DNA of 64,000 nt from Margaritifera margaritifera (lineage: Eukaryota; Mollusca; Bivalvia; Unionida; Margaritiferidae), in NCBI GenBank assembly GCA_029931535.1, contig JAQPZY010001415.1, positions 1,268,501-1,332,500 of the forward strand, written 5' to 3'. Below the pieces are notes generated by a model. The model searched no databases. It saw nothing but the letters and a program-made list of their open reading frames with translations, and was not told where the DNA came from. The position numbers and the translations under genes were made by a program. Each line of letters starts with the position of its first letter. Within the stretch, counting starts at the first letter, position 1. Positions 36,159 to 50,382 of this stretch are shown piece after piece.

Positions 36159-36482
36159 CATCAAGTGTAATGCTCTTTATAAAGTTACACTGTGATTTCA
36201 TCACAGGAGTGTACAGTCATGTGTCATCAAGTGTAACGTTCTTTATAAAGTTACACTGTGATTTCATCACAGGAGTGTACAGCCATGTGTCATCAAGTGT
36301 AATGCTCTTTATAAAGTTACACTGTGATTTCATCATAGGAGTGCACAGCTATGTGTCATCAAGTGTAATGCTCTTTATAAAGTTACACTGTTATTTCATC
36401 ACAGGAGTGTACAGCCATTTGTCATCAAGTGTAACGCTCTTTATAAAGGTACACTGTGATTTCATCACAGGAGTGTGCAGCT
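36159..36482. repeat. 66-bp satellite units, 5 copies (copy A)
   Basis: 'catcaagtgtaatgctcttt' plus 'ataaagttacactgtgattt' plus 'catcacaggagtgtacagcc' repeats at 66 bp. Multiple-of-three length makes a long frame that is not a gene. It is the same family as the 52-bp satellite at 62188-64000, which lacks about 14 bp of this unit. Confidence 0.95.
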
Positions 36483-36820
36483 AACGACTAAATGAGATGC
36501 TCTTGTTCTGTGGTACTAGATTAACAGAGTGCTATGGTGTAAGCAAGCCAGAGTGTGTTTATTTTTTATGTTAAAAATAATGACTTGAAAAGAGGTATTC
36601 ATTTCAAAAGATAAATGCTAGTTTTCATTACACCTTTATGTAAGTGTGGCACAAATTGTTACCTTTGGCTGCTGAAGTAAATTAATTCTAAAACAGAGGA
36701 ATTATTATCAAATCACGCAATGTATGTTGAACTGGAAATTGATTGAGGCCAACCAGACATTTTGTGAATATCAATAATGTCACTGACTCCTTAGACATCT
36801 AAAGAATCGTTAAGGTCAGA

Positions 36821-37968
36821 ATAATAAAGTCACAACAGAATTTAATGTAGTTATAATCTTATTGAACTAATCTGTATGATTATTTTGCTTTAGAGTATTC
36901 AACACTGTTATAAGAAATTTTAAGATGAACCTGTTTCATTTCCTTTTATAATAAGTGGAGTAAAAGATGTATTGGTGAAGTGCAGTGATGTAAGTAAGTT
37001 CAATTTTGTTTATTTTTCATGTTAAAATCAAAATAATGACTTGGAAAAAAATGTTTATATTTAAAAAAATAAATAGTAGTTTTCAGAGCAGCAACTTTTT
37101 ACAGATTCAAAATTGCAAACATCAAAAACAGGTTGAAATAGATAACTCTTTTCATTATTTCTTAAATAAAAATTGAACTAAAAACAGATTTTTATGCAGT
37201 TATACAAAATATTTCAACATTTTCTAAATCTTGTAGAATTTTATGACTTTGATTTTTATTATGGGGTGGGGGAAATACCTGATACACACTTTAGAAACAC
37301 AAAACTATCCTTTTTTTTAAATCAGATGAGCTAAGATAAGAAAAGGTGGCAAGTAGGTGAATTCAGTGATGGCTGAACCAGATATGATTGACCAGTGGTC
37401 AGCTTTGACCAGTAATAACCAATAAACAAATTCTTATAACCTGAAATGGGAAATAGTTTAACCAAACATTTCTGGTGTAAACAAAACATGGCACATCCCA
37501 ATACATCAAATAAGTACTTAATTATATTTGGTAAACAGAATATTTACATAATTTCATATTACCACTATAGAGGCCATATTTCTGATCAAGTATGGATCAA
37601 ACTTGGTATGTAAGCTCATGTCATTAAGATATCAGACAAATTTGATTATGACCAAACATCTGGACAGGGCTAAGCAATTTATTTTTCATCCACTTGTCCA
37701 GGACAGGTGGTTTCAGAAAATTCCCTTGTTTTTTCACTTGTCCCAAAATTTTAATCACTTGTCAAGATTTGATAAGATGTATGCACTTTAATCGATAGAA
37801 AGAGCAAACCAAATAATGTACAACATATTTATTTCTTAAAAGAATTAAATTTTTCAAAAACAGGTTGATATTATACATTTTGTTACATCGGTGGCTTTCA
37901 GTTTTCCACTGTCCGTGTATCGTATATGCATTATTTGTTGCTCCGAGATGGTAGCATCAGTACTTCAA
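36821..37968. other. Spacer between duplication copies, part 1
   Basis: 36821-36960 matches 61760-62090, and 36960-37090 is a diverged repeat of 36520-36630, so this segment is an older local duplication. No gene was found in 37100-37968. Confidence 0.5.
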
Positions 37969-38172
37969 TCAGCAAGATTGGAATGGTTTTCCATAACGGG
38001 CTAGATTGTAGGCTGTGTTAAAAGGAGCTCTCACTTTTTTCATTTCAGTTTCATTTAGTTTTTGAAAGGGCCATTCCTGTTGTAGTGTCAGCAACTTTAA
38101 TTTCAGGTACTTTCTGCATATTCTGGCTAGTGTCATGTGCTGCACTGGCCTTGTGAGGTCCAGAATTGTCAT
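37969..38172 (-). pseudogene. Possible hAT/ZNF862-like transposase-derived fragment
   Basis: The minus frame of 67 residues includes 'EMKKVRAPFNTAYNLARYGK' followed by PF. The pattern F-x-x-AY-x-(L/I)A-x-x-x-KPF is typical of the region preceding the transposase core in hAT-type and ZNF862/ZMYM-like proteins, from memory of those families. The frame ends in a stop shortly after KPF and continues with more stops, so it is broken. No catalytic core or BED zinc finger was seen nearby. Confidence 0.4.
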
Positions 38173-38993
38173 GAGACTTGATTAGTTTAATCCTGAATTT
38201 GTCAATTTGTCAGTTCCATTGACAAATACACTGATTTAATTTCCAACCTGTGCCAGATTGGGATATTGTTTGCAATAACTGCGAACATTTTTCTTTCATA
38301 GTCATCAATTTCAAGCTAGTGATAACTATCAACCGAATGTGGCTATAAATTTCTCAGTCTCTTTATAGTGTCATATTTAACTTTTTTTTTTTGTTTCCAC
38401 AGAGTCTGGTTTATGTCTCTTTGGAAAAATATGAACCGAGACATCTCCTTAATTAGCACAATTGTTTTGCTTCAAACACAATATCGGACATGGAAGTTAA
38501 TCCTCTGCATAATCAATTAAAAATTAAAGAGTCATCACTGTCTTTGAATCAGTTCAAAAAGGGAACCGACACTAATGTCGGTAAAGTGCCTTTCATTGAT
38601 TTAATTGGATGGATTCACTGGCTTGAAATCAAAGGGTGGGTTGTTTGTGAGGATCTGGTTTGAGTAAACACAATACAATGAAGCCATTTAAAACACTGCT
38701 AATTAATTATGTTGGCTTTGGTTTGTTTTACATGTTTTATTGGCCAATAATTGTGGTAGCTTAGCCTAATATGCAGTCAAGTGGTAATAGAATATGCGCA
38801 CATGCAACAAGTTATTAATGACCACTGACAGGTGTGATACAGGATTTAAATAAATACGTGGAGATTGGTAGAATCAAGCATTCATTATGCCTGGAGGGCT
38901 GAATGGCCAGATAAAGGTAGATAAAGTAATTATGGCATGAAAATTAGCACTTGACCGACTTTTATTAACATAGGAAAAAAGCACTTATCCTGG
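38173..38993. other. Spacer, no gene seen
   Basis: AT-rich DNA without a supported feature. Confidence 0.4.
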
Positions 38994-39266
38994 ACTAGCA
39001 ACTTGGAAAATTTTAGTTGCCCGGCTTCCTGGACTAGCGACTTGGAAAATTTTACTTGCCCAGCTTCCTGGACTAGCGACTTGGAAAATTTTACTTGCCC
39101 GGCTTCCTGGACTAGTAACTTGGAAAATTTTACTTGCCCGGCTTCCTGGACTAGTAACTTGGAAAATTTTACTTGCCCGGCTTCCTGGATTAGCAACTTG
39201 GAACATTTTACTTGCCTGGCTTCCTGGACTAGCGACTTGGAAAATTGTACTTGGCCAGCTTTGAAA
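38994..39266. repeat. 39-bp minisatellite, about 7 units
   Basis: 'gactagcgacttggaaaatt' plus 'ttacttgcccggcttcctg' repeats at 39 bp. It gives a 13-residue repeat on each strand because the period is a multiple of three; not a gene. Confidence 0.96.
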
Positions 39267-41079
39267 TTGAAAAGTTTTGAGATATGGGGTTTGCTCAGAG
39301 CTGATGGGTTTATTTTTTTAGATAATTTTGTACCTGTTTGGCTTAGCTTGTCACCAACCTAGAGGCTGTATTTGTGTTCAGATATTGATCAAATTTGATA
39401 AATGGAAAAATGGCCCTTACTAGGTTGAAAAGTGGGGTCATTTAGAAAAAAATGGGGTCACAAATACCCTTACCTGTTTTTTTTATTTAATGAATTCAAA
39501 CACATAACATTATTGCAGGCACAATTGTCATGGATTTATTTAATTTTCCAGTATTATATGCTTTGAATCAGTTGTTGTGGAGTATGACTACAGTACAGTT
39601 TTCAATAATTTCCTTGTCCTCTAAAATAACTCTGCACACTGTACTGATCATGGTTATTTTATTTGATAAGGAAATTGTCGCAAAATGTGGTACAGTCTGA
39701 CTCAGCAGCCAGAAAAGTAAATATTTATTGCAGAAATTATTAAATGTATGATCCAAGCACCTGTGATCATTATCAGCCTCTTCTGTTGTGAGTACTGAGA
39801 TTTGATTTTGTCATGCTCGAGTAACCATTCCCCTCTATACAAAATTTATTTTGGACATCCGAGTCGGCATTTCCTTTCACCTGTAAACTACTCTGGTAAT
39901 GAATGCAGTAGTATTTTTGGTGTGGAGTTCATCAATAATCATGGATCATTTGCTCTTGATTTGTGATCAAGCTGATCAATAATCAGTAAGACATTTCTTT
40001 CAGCCAATGAAGTCGATTGTATTATGCTTCTTTGGCAATGAGTGCACTTTATTCAGTAAGCTTGGGATGCACCCAGTTCAGTCTAAAATGAACCGTAATG
40101 ATTTTTTATCTTTAATTTCTCTGGTATTTCTTATGTGATCTATGGGCACCATTGAGGCAACTTTCTTGTGCCAAAGATGAAAAATAAAGGTCATTGGCAC
40201 AATGGCACAGCCTAGAATGAACTCTGATATTCTGGAATTTACAAATTAATTTGATGGTATTTCTCAGATCATCAGAGGATACTGGGGTGACAGGGTCATT
40301 GGCACAAAGGCACAGCCTAAACTCAACCCTGATGAAATGATCTAACATCTGACTTGAATGAGCTTCATACCAACTTAGAAACTTTATTTCTGATCAGATT
40401 GTAATGAGACTTGTTATATAACCTTGTATTAGCAAGATTTCAATTGAGTTAGATTATGAACAACATTTGTGAATATCAGTGAGGTGACCTGATATTTAGT
40501 TGTGGCTGATCTTATTACAACCACATAGGCTGTATTTCCAAAATTGACTCATGTTTATAGTTTTACTGGCTTGTGAGCTTGATAACACAAACAAGTACAT
40601 GTGAATGGATTTTTATAAAACCCAGTTTGTGGATATACTTGAAGAATATTTTGAATGATACCAGTTCAGTAACTTGGGATTTTTTAAAACAAATTATTTT
40701 TTTTTTCTTTCTTTCTGACGGGTTTAACTACACTTAGCATGTGGGTATATCTTGACATTGTCAGAGACAATTAAGTTCAGTGCTCTTCTGTCTATAATAT
40801 CAGTTCTTAGGAAGAAGCTCTGGCACCCCTTGAATCCAGCAATTGTGAAAAGATGAAAATTTTCATCTTTCCCATCTATATTCTGTATAGTTGAAGGGAA
40901 GTAACTCTTCCCAATCCTTCCTTGTACCTTCCCTCACCATCACTAGGTGGCTAGGGTTGTTCACCAGTTATCTTTCAATCAATATACATCATATCTCATA
41001 CCTCTCATATATTCTAAGTTAATCTTGTGGATTATTGACCGTCCAGCAATAAAGTTGGTATAGTATAAAGTGTAAAGGT
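39267..41079. other. Spacer, no gene seen
   Basis: Contains one diverged direct repeat of about 105 bp with 'ggtcattggcacaa' and 'ggcacagcctaaa' (40189 and 40294). No gene was found. Confidence 0.45.
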
Positions 41080-41136
41080 ACAGTGAAACCCCGCTATAAC
41101 GCGATATTTGGGGTCCATAAAATACGATCGCGGAAA
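41079..41136 (+). mobile_element. Terminal fragment of a pogo/Tigger-type or MITE element
   Basis: TA followed by 'cagtgaaaccccgctataac' then 'gcgatatttggggtccataa'. A CAGT(N)AAACC(C/T)CG start next to TA is typical of pogo/Tigger-like terminal inverted repeats. The opposite end is missing. The fragment ends where homology to copy A begins. Confidence 0.65.
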
Positions 41137-41940
41137 AATTTCTGAAGACATTTTTGTTTTAGAATATTTAAAGGAAAGGTTATCGACATCGATTAAAATC
41201 TTACCTTACAAACGGCTCAGCAATTCAAGGAAATACAGTACTTTGCTGCTTGCAATGTGTGAGTCTTTAGTTGGAAACACTGGCGAGACGAATGATGAGA
41301 GAGTCATGAGTATTGACTTAAGTTTACAGGCGTGCAGGTACCTGATTTGTTAACTAAATGGGTTATCTCCATTCAGATGTCTATGTCATATGCCCGATCA
41401 CATGGGTTCACATCTTTAACCTGATTTGTGTTATGATCTCCCCACTTGGATAGGTCAATATCTGGTATGAGATGGGATCAAAACTTGGTCGTCTTAAAAA
41501 TGTTATCTGTAAGGCAACTCGTGTTAACGTCGTGTGCTGTTTAACAATATACATGAGTTGTGTGAATTGGATTCAATTTATAAACTTTTGTTGATTCGAT
41601 GCCGACTGCTATATCAATCTACATACACATTTAAACTGTCCTGCGACAATTTGGTGTAGGAAACAATATGGGCAACACATGCTTGATAACTTAGGACCTT
41701 AGTTTACGCTAAGTGTAATTGATACTAGTAATTCTTTACAATAAAAACTTATTATTAATATTGTCTCATCTCAACAAATGTAAACGGTAAACAACGAGGA
41801 ACTGATGTCTTTTAGGAGCTACCATAAGCGTGAGTTCATTACAGAACATTGAAAGTGCATTTAATAGCAATTATATAAAACTTCATGTTTACCAGCATTC
41901 TTTATATTAATTGCTGTCTATTTTCTTTTTCTTTTTGTAG

Positions 41941-42069
41941 GATGCATGGACGACATAGTAGTTCTAAATTGTGCAAAACAATTATTGTCTTCAGTATAAA
42001 TGTATGTACTGAAATGCCATTTCCCGCGCAATGCAGAAAATGTTCGTGCAAAATGTGTTTATCAACCTA
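41941..42069 (+). other. Copy-B counterpart of the 129-nt identical block
   Basis: Identical to 21903-22031, including the preceding polypyrimidine-AG; the first mismatch comes just after 'caacctaag'. Confidence 0.3.
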
Positions 42070-42999
42070 AGAGATACTTTCCCTCTGATCTGGTTGCGCA
42101 CGTGCCATTGCACCTTGCTGAGCGAATGGGTTTAGTTTCATGGAAAACATTGTTCTGAAGCCGTAAGCATTGAGTCAGTACCTCACGCTTAACGTACTTT
42201 ATCCGTTTGTCGATGTTTAGTCAAAGCTGCCTTTAATGCAGATAAAGACCATGGTACGTGTAGTTAGCAGTGAGCAGTAACTAGAGGTATACTGCTCTCC
42301 ATTGCAGGTGGTTTATTAGTGACAATCACAGGTTGAAAGGGTGTACGACGAATCAAATTTTAACGTCACGAATGAAAAACAGGTCTAGCAAGAGAATATA
42401 TGTGAAACATGTAATGTTTGAGATCGAAAAATAGTATCTGAATTTAGATAATGGTCCTTTAGGGAAGAGAACAAGTATATTGTTTGATGGAAACATCAGA
42501 GTTACTGCAAAAGCCCATCATTGATGTGTAGAATGGCATCATGCTTAACGAATCTCGAAATAAGGTTTGGTTATCTCGCGATTATTTTTCTGTCAATTTT
42601 GTACTTACAATGTACTTATGCTAAATATTTCTCTCGATTTAATGCTTGGCATCATAAGAACCCATGGAATGTTGAAATATAAGAGAATGAATTACAGCAC
42701 ACAGATTTTTCACGTATTCTTGAAAATGATATACCAGCCATGTGAGTTATAAAAACACACTCAGAATTTACCCACTAGTGAAACACAGTAAAATGTAAGA
42801 CCAATGAAAATTAAACAAATACAAAAGGAGTTGAAATTATTCATATAATTAACTCATATTTCCTGTAGCCATTACATGTTTTTATGTGCTTCTCTTGATC
42901 TGTCCATTCCTTTTTGATTATATTTTCTTTCTTTACTGTCTTCCTTCATTTCTTTATTCCTTCTTCTTTTTAGTTTTATTCTTTCTTTCTACATGTCAG

Positions 43000-43065
43000 C
43001 CGATAGTCCAGGATGCGTATTTTGCAGGCGTGACAAGACATTATTTCAAAATTATTGTATGGCAG
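43000..43065 (+). CDS. Candidate 66-nt internal exon, Cys-rich (copy B)
   Basis: Same splice-bounded exon as 22967-23032; acceptor 'acatgtcag' and donor 'ag|gtataa' are retained. It differs from copy A at one third-position base in the Cys-rich frame. Confidence 0.3.
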
Positions 43066-44319
43066 GTATAAATGTCTGACCTCCTAATAAACGGGGTATG
43101 TGTATACCCCATCTCAACGAATTTTTTTATGGAATCCATGGAAAATAGCCCGTCAATACTTTTGCATTAACTGTTGGCACAATACTAGTTTTTTCCACCG
43201 AGCGTGAATTATATATGGTGATAGCCTAATGATCCCAAGGGATTATAAAGATCTGAATATTTTATGCATTTTGAAAACTTTCATAATATTATTATAAAGA
43301 CCTGAATATTTTATGCATTTTGAAAATATCAGTCTTTCCCGAAAGTAATTGAATAAGTGGAATAATAAAGTAACGCACCGGAATTAAAAACTCGCGCTAG
43401 GGAATAAATAACTTATGTAAGTCGAGAAATAATAACTCACACGCCCAAATTAATAACTCGTGCTACCCAAGTAACTCAGACTATGTCATCTTTGTTTGAT
43501 CCGATACTGACACCTGATTTGATAGTAGCAAAGGAGAGTGGCTATATCTAATTTGATTCCATGATTTCGGACCATTTCGGTAGTTACTGGGCATTTTCGA
43601 AATTGATTCTTAAATGTAAAAATCGCACAGTCGTTTGATTTGGCTTTAATTTCGAGCTGATCTGAATACTTTTAATGAGGAGATATATAATTTTCCTTGG
43701 GTAGAATTTTTTGACAGTAAATCATCTGTATAGAACACTACTGAGTCTTTTTTAAACAATGTTACTAGATGTGGCTTTAGCATATATTCCTTATAAAAGT
43801 ATCACGATAAACCCTGGTATGTTAGAGAATGTGGTTGGCAGCCTTTAAAACAACATAGGCAAATTCATACATTAATTACCTTTGTTAAAAGAAAAATCGG
43901 TTCATCGTATGACACCCAATGTTCTTCATGAATTGCACCAACTGTTGCTCCAAATGTAGACGGTAGATATAACCTAAAAAAAATAGCTCTAAGTTTGAAG
44001 TGTCTTTGAATCATCTATAAAAAGAAACAAGCAATTTTTTTTTCCACATGAATCCTGCAAATTATTAGTGACTGAATTTACATGAACTGTAGCTATTCGA
44101 TATTCTGTTACCCATAAAGTATCGTATGCCTTTTACACTCTACTAAAAACGGACACATTATTAGGGAAAGAAAACGCTTGTTTAAATATGGTAACAAAAT
44201 TGTTTAAGTTGTGATTCTAACTCTCAACACAATCATAATCATGTTTGAAAACGTTGAAGAAATCGGGCATTGATGAGTGTTGATTGCAAACCGAAATTAA
44301 GTGACCACTGAAATTTCAG

Positions 44320-44475
44320 TGCAGCTTCTGTTACCGAACTAGACAACAAGCTTGCCAAGGCCAAAAATTCACCTTTGAATGCAGAAACGAACAAACTAAA
44401 GAACCATATCCATCCAAGTAAACTCACAATCATTAAAATATTTTGTTTCAAGATGTTACGGTCGGAAATCGGTCG
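44320..44475 (+). other. Protein-like frame in copy B, possible exon remnant
   Basis: After 'actgaaatttcag' one frame reads 'VTELDNKLAKAKNSPLNAET' and continues to a TGA at about 44478. It is Lys/Glu-rich and helix-like. Copy A lacks 14 bp just after the acceptor and diverges soon after, so it is not preserved in both copies. Low support. Confidence 0.2.
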
Positions 44476-44805
44476 GATGTGACCGTTATGTGATGTTTCT
44501 ACAGTACTTCCACCCCAACAATGTTCACTGTATCAATCCGCGCAAGAGATGTGTTAACACAAATAAAAACCTCTTCATTTTCGTTTAAAAGCAGTCAATA
44601 ATTTGACAAAATACACAATCTGAAGCATTTTTTTTACAAACTAAATTTGTAAAAGTTCGCTGTCCTAAAATTATTGTCATTTTCAGAAGTTCTTTTTATC
44701 GATGTAGTTATGCAACAGTTAATAGCATAGAGAAAAATCCATGCAAATTGACGATTTTTGCCTTTAAAAATCTACAATAGTACGAAAACTTAAGTTTTTT
44801 TTATA

Positions 44806-44927
44806 GTAGATATAAGGAAATATCTCACGAGAGAAGTGGAAAGATTTTGTAATGTCACTCGTGGCTTCGGCACTGGTGACAATGCGATGTTTCCCACTTC
44901 ACTCGTGAAATATATCCTTATATCTAC
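44806..44927. mobile_element. MITE-like inverted repeat
   Basis: 'gtagatataaggaaatatct' plus 'cacgagagaagtgg' at the left is mirrored by 'cccacttcactcgtgaaata' plus 'tatccttatatctac' at the right. The element is about 120 bp, within B-only sequence. Confidence 0.75.
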
Positions 44928-44936
44928 TCAAAAATG

Positions 44937-45075
44937 TAGATATCCTCTGTTTATTTTACCGTTGACAATTAATCTATGGAATGATCTATCACAAGATGTA
45001 AAGAATTCCCAATCTATTTCTATTTTTAAGAAACAAATTGATAGAAAGGAACGAGAGTGCCTTTATACTTTTTGA
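44937..45075 (+). pseudogene. LINE 3'-terminal coding fragment
   Basis: The frame reads 'PLTINLWNDLSQDVKNSQSI' then 'SIFKKQID' and ends in a stop at 45073-45075. The W-N-x-L ... (S/A)xxxFKxxL pattern is the C-terminal end of many non-LTR retrotransposon ORF2 proteins. No reverse transcriptase motifs precede it, so this is an isolated tail adjacent to the MITE-like element. Confidence 0.7.
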
Positions 45076-45265
45076 TTGAAGGAAGGAAACTATTTCTTAT
45101 TCACGCTAGGCTTAGAAATAATTGCTCTACTCTACAGATAACTTCATATTTTAATACTATAAACGTCAATTCACGCAGCAAAATAAACAGTTTACCATTA
45201 TCGTTTAGAATGTTGACCATATAACACTCCAAGACAACTGCAATCACTCTTAGTTTCGATCGACA

Positions 45266-45290
45266 TAATAATAATAATAATAATAATAAT
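45266..45290. repeat. (AAT)n microsatellite
   Basis: About eight AAT units, followed further on by a C10-A22-type homopolymer junction at about 45628-45662. Confidence 0.93.
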
Positions 45291-45868
45291 ACAATTTAAC
45301 AGCAACAATAACAACATCTCGACAGCTTCTCGACATTAGTCTACATTCCCTACTTTTTGATTCCACCTCTTTCTGATCTCAATATAGAAATAACTTTTTC
45401 GCGAATTAGCAAATCGCTCGCTGAAATTGATAACTCGCGCACAAATAATGATTTGCGCAAGGGAATAAATAACTGGTGCACGGGAATAAAATAGCTTCCG
45501 CACGGAAAATACATCCGTCGCGCGACATCTATATTTTCAGATATACCTCACCATGAGAACGGATTCAATTTTTCATTTAGTATGACGTAAGTTAGGGTAA
45601 AACAAGAAATATAAATCAAAATTATCACCCCCCCCCCCCCAAAAAAAAAAAAAAAAAAAAAACAACAATAACGACAACAACATTAAGCATGACAAATTTC
45701 ACAAATAATATTTTTCACTTGCATTCTATTTTGTCTATGAGTTTCATTCTTTGCCTTGTTTAATGAAGTATTTTACAAGATGGCATTACAGTAAGTAAAA
45801 GCATTACATTAGAGCACGTTTGAGATTTTTGAGAAGATTGTTTTTTATTTTACTTTATTACATGGGGA

Positions 45869-46172
45869 TAAAGTTTTAACAACTTTCTGAGTCCTTACAA
45901 GGGATAAGGTTTAACAACTTTCGAAGTACTTATAAGGGATACGGTTTTAAGAACTTCCGAAGTCCTTACAAGGAATACGGTTTTAAGAACTTTTTGAGTC
46001 ATTACACGGGATAACGTTTTAATAACTTTCTCAGTCTTTACAAGGGATACGGTTTTAACTACTTTCTGAGTCCTTACAAGCGATACGGTTTTGACAACTT
46101 TCGAAGTCATTACAAATGATAAGATTTTAACAACTTTCTGAGCCCTTACAACGAATACGGTTTTAAGAACCT
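45869..46172. repeat. About 36-bp minisatellite, 8 units (copy B only)
   Basis: 'tacaagggatacggttttaa' plus 'gaactttctgagtcct' recurs with 36-37 bp spacing and substantial divergence. It gives a 12-residue repeat on the minus strand; not a gene. Confidence 0.9.
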
Positions 46173-46555
46173 TCTACAAGGGATACATTAATTCCACTGT
46201 CCTAATTCAACTTATCCGGTCGATACAAATTGATGCAGCTATGTAAACTGATAAATGTCAAGTCGGATCCTTGTCTAAATCGGTTAACGTTGTAAAAACT
46301 GAATAGGTCCTGTGTACAGAGGTGGGATTGTAGGACGTGGAGTGGAGGGAGGGGCATGTAATCAGGTCAACACATGAAATATATGCATTTAACGACCCTG
46401 GTGTGTGGGGTCCCAGTATTTTCCTCTTGTTTGTAAAATTTAAAGACTATTAGTGAGTATTTGCTACTCTCATATTGTATAACAAATATACATTTATACT
46501 TTACCTCCAGATAGCAATAATGATTTCCTCATTTTGGTTTGTTGGTTTTAACATC

Positions 46556-46710
46556 TCTTTTTTTACACATTACTGGCTTCATCATGGTGAGAAAATGGGA
46601 GCTAAGAGCCTTTCCCAATGATACACCGAGGCAGCCGAGCTGGGCTGACATGGGCGGGCATCGAACCTACGACACTTGGATTAAGAATCCGACGCTCGAC
46701 CATTTTGCTT
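46556..46710 (-). mobile_element. tRNA-Lys-derived SINE (copy B, truncated head)
   Basis: Ortholog of 26045-26215. The tRNA-like head is cut after 'cgacgctcgacc', so the A box is lost while the anticodon arm, B box and core remain. Confidence 0.8.
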
Positions 46711-47175
46711 ATTTGTACAAGGTATTATAATGTACATATAAATAAAATAAAATAAACAGGACAGACTATTAAGAACAGGTACGCTCATAATCTGATGATA
46801 AAGTAATTGAAAAATATACCTTCTCAATCAGCCGCCGCATGAACAAATCACGCAGTGCACAATGGAAGCCCACATAATGTAGGACAAGTAGATAACATCA
46901 TTGTACTTGAGATAACTACTATCTGGGTTATCATCCCTTATGTCGAATAAGCAGGTACCAGAACGTACGAGGTGCAAGCCCGTGCAGATAAAGATGATAT
47001 TCTAGTAATATACTCAAAGTCGTGGTCTAGATGAAACCCAAGCCGTAAGTGTGTGGAAAAAATACGAAACAGCTGCCTTATGTTTCAAACTTATTTTTTA
47101 TTACTTATGTTTCTGGTACGGTTATTTTTCTTCATATCTAAATTCACTTAAATGAATCATAGTTTTTTGTTCTTC

Positions 47176-50019
<2,844 letters not shown>

Positions 50020-50097
50020 TGACGTACCGTTAAACCCTAGACATACATACATACATACATACATACATACATACATACATACATACATACATACATA
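50020..50097 (+). mobile_element. SINE 3' tail followed by (CATA)n (copy B)
   Basis: Ortholog of 31138-31221: 'gacgtaccgttaaaccctag' followed by a CATA run of slightly different length. Confidence 0.6.
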
Positions 50098-50262
50098 CGA
50101 CCCGTTATACATATTTTGAGCCAGTACTACTAGATATTGTCAGTCATTGTCAGTCTGCTACTAACAGAGACATCGGCCGCCCGGTAGCCCGTACTGTCTG
50201 ACAATGTTTACTACTAGCAGTGATAAGCAGGTACAGTAGTTTCGGCCTGCCAAAACTGTTAT

Positions 50263-50382
50263 CTGTGTAGGGAGTTTTGCAGATATCAGACTGGGGAAAT
50301 TACTGCATAGGGAATTTTGCAGATATCAGACTGGGGAAATTACTGCATAGGGAATTTTGCAGATATCAGACTGGGGAAATTA
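50263..50382. repeat. 40-bp minisatellite, 3 units (copy B)
   Basis: Same unit as 31391-31790, where copy A has 10. Confidence 0.95.

Larger units (their letters stand above)
21012..36820 (+). repeat. Segmental duplication, copy A
   Basis: From 'aaatttctgaacacattttt' to 'gacatctaaagaatcgttaa' this block aligns in the same orientation with 41137-54780. Anchors in order (A then B): 'ggaaaggttattgacatcg' 21050/41170; the 129-nt identical block 21903/41941; Lys-like SINE 26045/46556; SINE tail plus (CATA)n 31138/50020; Thr-like SINE 33070/51285; hairpin 34107/52318; minus-strand exons 35467-35925/53643-54094; 66-bp array 36159/54245. Copy A has extra minisatellite units and extra blocks near 23470-24535, 26730-27130, 28700-29510 and 32840-33060. 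Confidence 0.95.

Noticed and set aside
36155..36484. 109-residue plus frame
   Set aside because: Product of 66-bp satellite units (22 codons each).
38930..39362. Repeat-containing frames on both strands at the 39-bp array
   Set aside because: Period divisible by three; same explanation as other minisatellite frames.
45628..45662. Poly(C)-poly(A) junction as a retroelement tail
   Set aside because: No element body or target-site duplication was seen; homopolymer lengths here are also prone to sequencing error.
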